From assembly GCA_025451595.1 (NCBI GenBank), contig JANWKD010000104.1, positions 1 through 12,970 on the forward strand: a DNA stretch of 12,970 nt. The letters run 5' to 3'. This document shows, piece after piece, positions 6,668 to 12,970 of this stretch. The notes under the pieces were generated by a model that did no database searches, had not been told where the DNA came from, and worked only from the letters and a program-made list of their open reading frames with translations. The stretch's first letter is position 1. Each line of letters starts with the position of its first letter. The DNA is from Candidatus Babeliales bacterium. Lineage in GTDB: Bacteria > Babelota > Babeliae > Babelales > JANWKD01. A program made the position numbers and the translations under genes.

Positions 6668-7252
6668 TTAACTCTTGCGCGAAACAAAGGGATTATCACA
6701 GATATAAAAGCGCCATAAAACATCGGTTGCTTTGCTTATGCCAATTCGAGGCGCTGCACAAATATCTTTCTCAGGGATTGTTTGTCCGTCAACAATATAT
6801 AACTCCCCTTTTTGCGTCAGATCAATGCCGTACAAGGCTTTGGTGATATGCAATGCTTGAGCCAATTTGCCTGGTCCATTGGTAAGGTTATGAATATCTG
6901 TAATCCCTCGAAATTGCTTCATGAACTCAATGCCATTAATGGGCTCAAGAGCCCTTATAAGTACCCCGCCTGCTTCATGGTTTTGATTGCGAGCAACGGC
7001 ATTTAAACAATAGTGATTTCCATAAATGAAATATATATAGGCGTGACCAACGGGCCCAAACATTGCACGATTTGCGTGCGTTTGTCCACGATGCGAATGG
7101 CTCGCTTCATCATCAATGGTATACGCTTCAGTTTCAACAATGCGGCCTGCAAGTAAATGATGATAATATTGACGGACCACTATTTTTCCCAGTAAATCGT
7201 GCGCCACTTCAACGGTCTCTCGTTGGTAAAATGATCTTTCTAATAATCGCAT
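6668..7252 (-). CDS. mpg: Alkyladenine (3-methyladenine/hypoxanthine) DNA glycosylase, AAG/MPG family
   Basis: This family starts base excision repair by removing alkylated and deaminated purines. From the ATG at 7252 the protein has 194 residues. Motifs follow the human AAG order: ARDLLGK-like AHDLLGK (17-23), GRIVETEAY with the catalytic Glu42 and Tyr44 (human E125, Y127), EASH with His52 (human H136), NRAMFGPVGHAYIY, YGNHYCLN, a VLIRALEP run (97-104), NGPGKLAQAL and a terminal RFYICDNPFVS like the human RFYVRGSPWVS. The start at 7252 is chosen because GGAAA lies five bases upstream and the family begins about here. An in-frame ATG at 7264 would add four residues but lacks a ribosome-binding site. 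It is divergent from the TonB-like gene and convergent with the exported protein. Confidence 0.94.
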   Translation of the reverse strand: MRLLERSFYQRETVEVAHDLLGKIVVRQYYHHLLAGRIVETEAYTIDDEASHSHRGQTHANRAMFGPVGHAYIYFIYGNHYCLNAVARNQNHEAGGVLIRALEPINGIEFMKQFRGITDIHNLTNGPGKLAQALHITKALYGIDLTQKGELYIVDGQTIPEKDICAAPRIGISKATDVLWRFYICDNPFVSRKS

Positions 7253-7368
7253 AAAAATTTCCATTTTAAATTTATTTAATTGCTTTCATTTTTTTACGAA
7301 CCTTTTTGGTTGTTTACTAAAATACTATTTATAGTTTATCCTTAAGATGAAGCATAAAAAGGAACGTA

Positions 7369-8505
7369 ATGTTTGAGCATACGTCTACTGACAAAAAAAA
7401 ATTAATTCTCAGTATATTTTTAGCTATTCTTATTTATAGCTTACTGCTGCTTTTATTACTTTGTACACACTATGGCAAACAAGACCCTTGGCACTTCTTA
7501 GAAACTTCAGATGAAGACGTTCCCATCACCTTTGCAAATATGCCAGAACAAGAGGAATCATTACCAACGCAACTACCTCAACCAACTCAGCAAGAGGCTG
7601 CTATGCATTCCCGTCCCTCAGTTTTTGGTGCAACCAATGAAGAGCAGGAGATTCCTGAATTTTTACCGGGAACTACCGATTCATTTTCCAAACAATCAAT
7701 CGATACCAGTGATGAAGAAGAAAAAAAAATTGAATCTATCGATTTAAAAATACCACCAGAAAATGAGCTAGAAGAACTTAAACCACCACATGAAGTTTCT
7801 GAGAAAGACATAAATACTGATATAGCTCTAACTCAACAGGAAGAAGCCGTTCAGATAAAATCTGATACCAGTCAAAACGATACCATAGCTGAATCAACAT
7901 CAATTTCTGACAAAACTGCTCACGTCGCCCTTTCGGAAAAAACTAAAATACAGAGTACCATACAAAAAATTCAATCAATGATTCCTCAATCATCAAAGAA
8001 TTCCCCTAAAAGAAGTCAGGGGCCTACACGAGATAATACCGGAGATGGTTCAAAAATTGCCAGTCCGGTAAAAAAAGAATTAAGTTTTGCCGATTTAGCT
8101 AAAGGCTTTATAGAACAGCAAGGTAACGGTGGCCGCGATTGGATAGACAAAAAAGGTGATGAAACTATTCGTCCTCATATTCAAGAGCTTAAAAATGCAA
8201 GTTATAACATGAAACTTCAGTGGTACGTTCAAAAATTTTTAAGGCAACGCGTAGCGCCAACCCAACGAGATTGGACTATTGGTATAAAAGCAACGTGCAA
8301 TATTACTATTGACGAAAATGGCAATATTAAAGACATACAATTAGTTCATTCGAGTGGTCATGTTGATTACGATAATTGGATAATTGATTTTTTCAAATCG
8401 ATTACACCATATCCTAAACCACCGGTGCGATTATTGACGCCCCATTTTAACATTCAATGGACGATTTTCCTTTCCGATATACAACGCATTCAGTACTCGT
8501 ATTAA
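7369..8505 (+). CDS. TonB/TolA-like envelope-spanning protein
   Basis: Canonical TonB and TolA link inner-membrane motors to outer-membrane partners. This 378-residue protein has the same plan: a short cytoplasmic start, one membrane helix (about 11-32), a long Glu/Pro/Gln/Ser-rich low-complexity linker (40-235), and a C-terminal domain (about 275-370). That domain contains CNITIDENGNIKDIQLVHSSGH (310-331) and PYPKPP (347-352), which match the TonB/TolA C-terminal pattern of a beta strand, G-x-I, SSGH, then fPxPP. An AAGGA motif five bases before the ATG supports the start. The helix lacks the histidine of the S-x3-H motif (S15 is followed by A19). No exbB/exbD or tolQ/tolR lies in the window. 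Two A9 runs (7393-7401, 7721-7729) are in the coding region. TonB versus TolA cannot be decided. Confidence 0.82.
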   Translation: MFEHTSTDKKKLILSIFLAILIYSLLLLLLLCTHYGKQDPWHFLETSDEDVPITFANMPEQEESLPTQLPQPTQQEAAMHSRPSVFGATNEEQEIPEFLPGTTDSFSKQSIDTSDEEEKKIESIDLKIPPENELEELKPPHEVSEKDINTDIALTQQEEAVQIKSDTSQNDTIAESTSISDKTAHVALSEKTKIQSTIQKIQSMIPQSSKNSPKRSQGPTRDNTGDGSKIASPVKKELSFADLAKGFIEQQGNGGRDWIDKKGDETIRPHIQELKNASYNMKLQWYVQKFLRQRVAPTQRDWTIGIKATCNITIDENGNIKDIQLVHSSGHVDYDNWIIDFFKSITPYPKPPVRLLTPHFNIQWTIFLSDIQRIQYSY

Positions 8506-8568
8506 ATTACAAATATTTATTTTTTTTACTCAAGCTGCTATTCTTACGGTAGGGATTAGGGGAATATT

Positions 8569-9102
8569 ATGCATTTGGTAAAATACGGTTTCTTATTTTT
8601 ATATTTCATAATTACCTTTCCCGTGCTACATGCTTGTCAGATTACCGTAACACCAACATGGTCTTTACTTAAAAGCACTCCTTATCAAATGGAATGTAGT
8701 GGTGGAAATTCAATCGTTATCGCAACTATTACTATTAAAAATCGCACGAAAGATCGCTATTTTTTATCTTCACTCAAATTACATTGGCAAGGCCAACCTT
8801 TGAATGAGCTCAACGGATCTGTGTATGTACATGTAGTTGATCAACGGTATCTTCCTCTTGAAAAATACCATATTGCAGACGGACACTGGGATACAAAATC
8901 ACAAACATTGTATTTTGATTGTTTAACACCATACAAACTTGATCCGTACATACAATTTTTTATCGTGATTAATGCAGATCAAGCAACTGAGCCATTGATA
9001 CAAAATGGGTCTTTTGAAAGTAAGATACAATTAGTTGATGAAAGCAATATATCAACTCTTCAATCAACAAGTCCCCTTTCATTCCAACAATTTCTACCCT
9101 AG
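8569..9102 (+). CDS. Secreted beta-rich protein of unknown function
   Basis: I do not recognise this 177-residue protein. It has a signal peptide: MHLVKYG, then a hydrophobic core (about 7-20) ending in VLHAC. Cleavage is likely before Cys23 by signal peptidase I or, if LHAC serves as a lipobox (His at -2 is unusual), by the lipoprotein peptidase. The mature part alternates hydrophobic and polar residues (ITVTPTW, IVIATITIKN, LKLHWQG, VYVHVV, FFIVIN), which suggests a beta sandwich. Cys43 and Cys118 might pair. A strong AGGGGA lies five bases before the ATG. It starts 63 bp after the TonB-like gene in the same direction with no obvious terminator between, so co-transcription is likely and a shared envelope role is possible. 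Confidence 0.75.
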   Translation: MHLVKYGFLFLYFIITFPVLHACQITVTPTWSLLKSTPYQMECSGGNSIVIATITIKNRTKDRYFLSSLKLHWQGQPLNELNGSVYVHVVDQRYLPLEKYHIADGHWDTKSQTLYFDCLTPYKLDPYIQFFIVINADQATEPLIQNGSFESKIQLVDESNISTLQSTSPLSFQQFLP

Positions 9103-9137
9103 ACATTTGTAAACTTTCATTTTATGTTATCCGGTAA

Positions 9138-9176
9138 CGAGCAAAACTCGATCGATATGCGATACTATCGATCGCA
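9138..9176 (+). promoter_or_regulatory. Competing inverted repeats upstream of the FAD oxidoreductase gene
   Basis: A perfect 9-bp inverted repeat, CGATCGATA (9149-9157) and TATCGATCG (9166-9174), has an 8-base loop. Overlapping alternatives are TGCGAT (9158-9163) with ATCGCA (9171-9176), and CGAG (9138-9141) with CTCG (9147-9150), so the structures exclude one another. No T-tract follows, so a simple terminator is unlikely. The stem ends 7-9 bases before the GGAG ribosome-binding site (9183-9186) of the next gene. An operator or a leader structure that affects translation would fit. Confidence 0.5.
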
Positions 9177-9194
9177 AAATTCGGAGTGTAGCAA

Positions 9195-10574
9195 ATGTCG
9201 CAGGTTGTTATTATTGGAGCTGGTCTGACAGGACTTTCAGCAGCATATCACTTAGAGCAACGTGGTTTTTATGACTATATTTTATATGAAAAAGAAATAG
9301 CAGCTGGCGGGCTGTGTCGCTCAATTACTCAAGATGGGTTTACGTTTGATTATACTGGTCATTTGTTGCATGCTAGTGATCCTTATTTTAAACAGTTAAT
9401 TCATGACATAGTAGGTCTTGAAACGTTAAATACTATTTATCGACGATCATTTATCTCTTCTCACCATTGTTATACACGCTATCCATTCCAAATAAATCTC
9501 TTTGGTTTGCCTGAAGAGATTATTGCAGAATGTATTCAGGAATTTGTAACAAGACCAAAAAAGAAAATGAACGCATCTACCTCTTTTCACGATTGGGCCG
9601 CCATCACTTTTGGTAAAGGAATTGCAAAACATTTCTTTTATCCTTATCAAAAAAAAATATTTGCCTATGATCTTAAAAAACTATCAACTTCATGGACAGG
9701 CAGGTTCGTTCCTTCGACCTCGTTATCTCAAATGATTAAAGGCGCAGTTTCTGATACCTTTGATGAGTCAATTGGCTATAATGCACAATTTTTTTACCCC
9801 AAAGAAGGTGGAATATACAACTGGATTGATAAATTAGCTGCGCAGATTGTTAAACCAATTTGTTATAATCATACCATAAAAAGCATTAATATTGGCGATA
9901 AAACTATTTCTTTCGAAAATGGCCATATACAACGCTATGATGTTTTAATCAACACGATACCGCTTGATAACCTTCTGGATATCGTTATAGAACCAGCGCA
10001 CGTATCTCTTAAAAAAGCTCGAACCAAGCTGCTTTGTAATTCCGTAATTAATTTCAATCTCGGGATTAATCATCCAAGCATTAGCAATAAACATTGGATA
10101 TATTTTCCAGAAAAAACCTTTCCTTTTTATAGACTCGGTTTTCCTCATAATTTTGCACAAAGCATGGCGCCCATTGGCTGTAGTTCCCTGTACGGGGAAT
10201 TTTCATTTCTCAAAAAGCCAGCAAGCACTATCAGTGGTCTGACTAAAAAATCGATTGCTGAAACCAAAAAATTACTGAACATTTCTCAGGTGGATATACG
10301 AACGGAAAAGATTCTTCACATTGATCATGCATACGTAATCTATGATTTTTGGCGCGATAAAAATCTGGCAAAGCTCCATAAGCGATTGAATGAATTTTCA
10401 ATCTATTCAATCGGCCGTTATGGGGAATGGAAATATTCAAGCATGCAAGAAGCAGTGTTGGATGGAAAAAAAATTGCAGAACAACTTACTATTGTTCCTG
10501 CAAAGCAGGCTTTTTCACCCACAGAACCGGTTGCAAGCAATGCAACTATTAAACAAAGAGAGCTCGCATCATGA
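9195..10574 (+). CDS. FAD-dependent oxidoreductase, UDP-galactopyranose-mutase / protoporphyrinogen-oxidase-like
   Basis: The 459-residue protein starts with a Rossmann FAD-binding motif, VVIIGAGLTGLSAAYHLE (4-21; G8, G10, G13), with Glu32 positioned for the adenosine ribose. GGLCRS (38-43) and FDYTGHLLH (51-59) follow, as in the NAD_binding_8/amine-oxidase clan. RYPFQINLFGLP lies near residues 95-106, and the C-terminal GRYGEWKYSSMQEAVLDG (407-424) is the second FAD contact region. Proteins of this type are often found with nucleotide-sugar enzymes and resemble UDP-galactopyranose mutases. The direct overlap (ATGA) with a GalE-like epimerase supports a role in surface-sugar synthesis over haem synthesis. 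The exact substrate is not known. The start is supported by GGAG eight bases upstream. The last 30 residues are probably a disordered tail. Confidence 0.8.
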   Translation: MSQVVIIGAGLTGLSAAYHLEQRGFYDYILYEKEIAAGGLCRSITQDGFTFDYTGHLLHASDPYFKQLIHDIVGLETLNTIYRRSFISSHHCYTRYPFQINLFGLPEEIIAECIQEFVTRPKKKMNASTSFHDWAAITFGKGIAKHFFYPYQKKIFAYDLKKLSTSWTGRFVPSTSLSQMIKGAVSDTFDESIGYNAQFFYPKEGGIYNWIDKLAAQIVKPICYNHTIKSINIGDKTISFENGHIQRYDVLINTIPLDNLLDIVIEPAHVSLKKARTKLLCNSVINFNLGINHPSISNKHWIYFPEKTFPFYRLGFPHNFAQSMAPIGCSSLYGEFSFLKKPASTISGLTKKSIAETKKLLNISQVDIRTEKILHIDHAYVIYDFWRDKNLAKLHKRLNEFSIYSIGRYGEWKYSSMQEAVLDGKKIAEQLTIVPAKQAFSPTEPVASNATIKQRELAS

Positions 10575-11473
10575 ACCAATTTTTTTATAATCGTTCCATA
10601 CTGGTCACGGGGGGGGCAGGATTTATTGGCTCACACCTCGTTGAGCAACTGGTGCAAGTCGGCGCAAAGGTAACCGTACTGGATAATTTATCGACCGGCT
10701 CTTTTGATAATTTACATGCAATACAACATGCTATTGAATTTATTAACGGCTCAGTAACTGATTTTAATACCTGTTTGCACGTTTGCCAAAATAAAGAAAT
10801 AGTATTTCATTTAGCCGCTTATATTTCGGCTCCCCAATCTATACAAGAACCGTATGAATGCCATCAAACAAATGTTATTGGAACGCTCAATATGTTGGAG
10901 GCTGCTCGTCGTCATACTATTTCTCGGTTTGTATTTTCATCATCTTCTGCCGTCTATGGCAAACAATCCCAGACAGGCACTGAAGATGCATTATGCAAGC
11001 CAGAGTCGCCCTACGGATTTTCTAAACTTATGGGTGAATATTGGTGCCAACATTATGCAGCTATGTTTGGACTGCAAACGGTTTGCTTACGCTACTTTAA
11101 TGTATTTGGTACTCGGCAAAATCCCAATGGCTCCTACGCTGCTGTCGTTGCACAGTTTAAGCGCGCTATGAGTTTGAATAAGCCTATAACTATTTATGGC
11201 GATGGATTACAAACACGTGATTTTGTACCGGTCGAATATGTAGTGAACGCAAATATGCAATTGGCACAATTGCCAAAAGATCTCATGCACGGCGACGCTT
11301 ACAATATTGCCACCGGCAATAGTATTACCATTTTGGAACTTATTGAACAGCTCAGACGTGAATACCCCTATTTCACCGCAGGAATACAGCATTTGCCCGC
11401 ACGCGATGGCGATATTAAACATTCGCAAGCTAATTGTGATAAATATATGAATATTGTTTCTCAATCGAAATAA
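10571..11473 (+). CDS. NAD-dependent epimerase/dehydratase, GalE-like (UDP-hexose 4-epimerase type)
   Basis: An extended short-chain dehydrogenase of 300 residues. It has the NAD-binding TGGAGFIGSH (13-22; G14, G17, G20), Asp38 ending beta-2 in VLDNLSTG, HLAAYISAPQS (80-90), the catalytic serine region SSSAVYG (124-130) and YxxxK (Tyr148, Lys152). LRYFNVFGTRQNPNG (173-187), GDGLQTRDFVPVEYV (210-224) and the family's late ARDGDIKHSQAN (277-288) follow. Relatives interconvert UDP-Glc(NAc) and UDP-Gal(NAc) or modify other nucleotide sugars. Its ATG overlaps the stop of the FAD oxidoreductase (10571-10574), so the two are translationally coupled. Relatives normally continue some 20-30 residues past GDI-H-S; this one stops early, at a TAA. 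The codons for the glycine motif include a run of eight G's (10609-10616), unusual in this AT-rich DNA. The specific substrate cannot be read. Confidence 0.88.
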   Translation: MNQFFYNRSILVTGGAGFIGSHLVEQLVQVGAKVTVLDNLSTGSFDNLHAIQHAIEFINGSVTDFNTCLHVCQNKEIVFHLAAYISAPQSIQEPYECHQTNVIGTLNMLEAARRHTISRFVFSSSSAVYGKQSQTGTEDALCKPESPYGFSKLMGEYWCQHYAAMFGLQTVCLRYFNVFGTRQNPNGSYAAVVAQFKRAMSLNKPITIYGDGLQTRDFVPVEYVVNANMQLAQLPKDLMHGDAYNIATGNSITILELIEQLRREYPYFTAGIQHLPARDGDIKHSQANCDKYMNIVSQSK

Positions 11474-11551
11474 ATTATCAGTAGTTTTTCACCAAACATT
11501 ACCAATATTAGCGCTGAAAAAATTAACTTTTGCAGATTTCAATAAAAGTTA

Positions 11552-11569
11552 TGCGCTAACAATAGCGCA
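11552..11569 (+). repeat. Perfect 7-bp inverted repeat upstream of the dnaJ promoter
   Basis: TGCGCTA (11552-11558) and TAGCGCA (11563-11569) flank an ACAA loop, 34 bases before the dnaJ -10 box. It is not the CIRCE element (TTAGCACTC-N9-GAGTGCTAA), and there is no T-tract after it. It may be an operator, or a hairpin that ends or protects the epimerase transcript. The rest of the 188-bp gap from 11474 shows no gene. Confidence 0.45.
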
Positions 11570-11600
11570 CAGCAATCCCCTAGTCTGCTCGTTATTTTCA

Positions 11601-11609
11601 TGCTATAAT
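11601..11609 (+). promoter_or_regulatory. Extended -10 promoter of dnaJ
   Basis: TGCTATAAT is a perfect extended -10 (TGN followed by TATAAT at 11604-11609). The -35 position (about 11581-11586, TAGTCT) is poor, as is usual for extended -10 promoters. The predicted start near 11616 gives a leader of about 46 bases. The box lies well after the epimerase stop, so dnaJ can be expressed on its own. Confidence 0.65.
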
Positions 11610-11661
11610 TACCTTACGTTAACCTTGTACAATAAAAATACCAAACAACGAACCCCTACTC

Positions 11662-12801
11662 ATGACAAAAAATAAAGATTACTATGAAATACTTGGTGTT
11701 GCCAAAACGGCCACCGAAGACGAAATTAAAGCCTCTTATAGAAAATTAGCACTCAAATATCATCCAGACCGTAATCCTGGCAATAAGGAAGCAGAAGAAA
11801 AGTTTAAGGCCGCAGCCGAAGCATATCAGGTTCTTTCTGACGCGGAAAAACGCAAACGGTATGATCAGTTTGGCGCTGCTGGGGTTGATGGTATGGGTGG
11901 GTATGGCCAAGAAATGAACATGGATGATATTTTTGAAAATTTCGGCGATATCTTTGAATCTTTATTTGGTGCAGGCATGGGTGGTAAAAGAAAGAGCTCA
12001 AAAAAAGCAGCACCAACGCCAAAACGTGGCCATGACCTTGGGAAAGAAATTAATATAACCTTAAAAGAGTCATTTTTGGGAATTGCAAAAGAAGTTAGCT
12101 ACTATCGCTTTGCACAATGTCCAACGTGCAAAGGGCATGCGGCTAAACCGGGCACTAGTTTTCAAGTCTGTTCTGTCTGTCATGGCCTGGGTCAACAGCA
12201 ATATCGTCAAGGCTTCTTTTCATTTGCGCAAACCTGTGGCGCTTGCGGCGGCGAAGGTTTTACTATTCCTAACCCGTGTACTGATTGTAAAGGACAAAGC
12301 CGAATTCAACACTTTGAGAAATTTTCCGTCAATATTCCTGCTGGTGTTTTTGATGGAGCAGAATTACGTATTGCGGATAAAGGTGATGATGGTATTTTTA
12401 ATGGGCCTTCCGGTAACTTAATCATTAAAGTAGCCGTCAAAGAAGATAAAAAATTTAAACGTGTTGGTGATAATCTTGAATGTTCTATTATGCTGACTTA
12501 TCCGCAGCTCGTGCTTGGCTGTCAGATTGAAATAGAAAGTATAGATGAAACCAAAGAAACGATAAAAATTCCAAAAGGTTGTGCCGTAGGAGAGCAAATA
12601 ATAATTGCAGGTAAAGGGTTCGCTCATTTACGATCCAAAGGCCGTGGTAACGTGGTAGTTATTACGCAATGTCATATTCCTACCAAATTAACCGCTGAAC
12701 AAAAGGATGCGTTGGTAAAATATTCTGAAACAATCGGCACTCAAGCAAGCGCAGAATCAGATGGCACTATTATAGGTTTTTTTAAAAAATTTTTAGGTTA
12801 G
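11662..12801 (+). CDS. dnaJ: Chaperone protein DnaJ (Hsp40)
   Basis: DnaJ delivers unfolded substrates to DnaK and stimulates its ATPase. The 379 residues have the full type I layout: a J domain (5-70) with HPD at 34-36, a Gly/Phe-rich linker (71-108, with MDDIFENFGDIFESLFG), a zinc-binding domain and two C-terminal beta domains ending in GFFKKFLG. The zinc domain has four pairs, CPTC (153/156), CSVC (170/173), CGAC (192/195) and CTDC (206/209). The usual CxxCxGxG loses its last Gly in the first (Ala) and fourth (Ser) repeats, but all eight cysteines remain. No ribosome-binding site is visible before the ATG at 11662. dnaK and grpE are not next to it here. It has its own promoter. Downstream is an AT-only hairpin and another gene. 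Confidence 0.97.
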   Translation: MTKNKDYYEILGVAKTATEDEIKASYRKLALKYHPDRNPGNKEAEEKFKAAAEAYQVLSDAEKRKRYDQFGAAGVDGMGGYGQEMNMDDIFENFGDIFESLFGAGMGGKRKSSKKAAPTPKRGHDLGKEINITLKESFLGIAKEVSYYRFAQCPTCKGHAAKPGTSFQVCSVCHGLGQQQYRQGFFSFAQTCGACGGEGFTIPNPCTDCKGQSRIQHFEKFSVNIPAGVFDGAELRIADKGDDGIFNGPSGNLIIKVAVKEDKKFKRVGDNLECSIMLTYPQLVLGCQIEIESIDETKETIKIPKGCAVGEQIIIAGKGFAHLRSKGRGNVVVITQCHIPTKLTAEQKDALVKYSETIGTQASAESDGTIIGFFKKFLG

Positions 12802-12825
12802 AATAGAAAATAGTCAAATTCATTA

Positions 12826-12851
12826 TAAAAAATAAATTATTTTATTTTTTA
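12826..12851 (+). terminator. AT-only hairpin after dnaJ, possible weak terminator
   Basis: TAAAAAATAAA (12826-12836) pairs perfectly with TTTATTTTTTA (12841-12851) around a TTAT loop, 24 bases after the dnaJ stop. The 11-bp stem has no G or C pair, so it would be a weak terminator, although its 3' arm is nearly all T. It lies 18 bases before the next start codon. Confidence 0.4.
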
Positions 12852-12869
12852 CCAATAAAAGGAGCGTGT

Positions 12870-12970
12870 ATGAATAATCGTGTTGTTGTATTAAGTTTAC
12901 TTTCAGCGGTTCTGGGATCTATACCCGCCTGTAGTTGCGAAAAAAAGGAATGCCCAGCCGAACAAGGAGG
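12870..12970 (+). CDS. Start of a small exported protein or lipoprotein, cut by window edge
   Basis: AGGAG five bases before an ATG at 12870 opens a frame that runs to the window end (33 codons and two bases). It encodes MNNR, then a hydrophobic stretch (5-18, VVVLSLLSAVLGSI) and PACSCEKKEC. This is a signal peptide; IPAC (18-21) could be a lipobox with lipidation at Cys21, although Pro at -2 is unusual. Further cysteines at 23 and 28 follow. Too little is visible to name it. It follows dnaJ in the same direction after a weak hairpin. Confidence 0.65.
   Translation, partial: MNNRVVVLSLLSAVLGSIPACSCEKKECPAEQG

Noticed and set aside
9195..10574. Confident call as protoporphyrinogen oxidase (haem synthesis)
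   Set aside because: The FAD-binding motifs are shared by the whole clan; the coupling to a sugar epimerase favours nucleotide-sugar chemistry.
11552..11569. CIRCE heat-shock operator before dnaJ
   Set aside because: Sequence, arm length and spacing do not match TTAGCACTC-N9-GAGTGCTAA.
11454..11675. 73-codon frame after the epimerase, overlapping dnaJ
   Set aside because: TTG start inside the epimerase, no ribosome-binding site, no recognisable domain, and it runs into dnaJ in another frame. Kept only as a possible frameshifted tail.

Overview
The window reads as a stretch of bacterial chromosome: AT-rich, standard genetic code, tightly packed, mostly housekeeping. A GyrB with the large insertion seen in Gram-negative homologues, a TonB/TolA-like protein and several exported proteins point to a Gram-negative (diderm) organism. 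The gene mix and sequence style resemble reduced genomes such as Candidatus Dependentiae (TM6/Babeliae); that placement is an impression from the sequence and was not tested.

Layout. Positions 1-2203 (minus strand) hold the 5' part of glmS, rpsI with its own strong promoter, a tRNA-Thr(CGT), a DksA/TraR-type zinc-finger regulator, and tadA overlapping that regulator. A short divergent promoter region separates these from gyrB (plus strand). Between gyrB and tilS lies a 257-bp gap that carries two inverted copies of a hairpin repeat. After tilS come a small exported protein of unknown function, an intrinsic terminator shared by convergent genes, and a minus-strand alkyladenine DNA glycosylase. 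Diverging from the glycosylase is a TonB/TolA-like gene followed by a secreted beta-rich protein. Next is a translationally coupled pair: a UDP-galactopyranose-mutase-like/FAD oxidoreductase and a GalE-like epimerase. Then comes dnaJ with its own extended -10 promoter, and finally the start of a small exported protein or lipoprotein cut by the window edge.

How the genes work together. TadA and TilS are both essential anticodon modifiers (A34 to inosine; lysidine on tRNA-Ile). GlmS and the FAD-oxidoreductase/epimerase pair feed cell-envelope sugar synthesis. The TonB-like protein and the three small exported proteins suggest envelope functions specific to this lineage. The most unusual items are the paired hairpin repeats whose inner stems differ in sequence but keep pairing, a G8 tract inside the NAD-binding motif of the epimerase, a TonB-like membrane helix without the expected histidine, and two competing hairpins upstream of the FAD oxidoreductase. 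I see no CRISPR array, transposase, phage gene or defence system.
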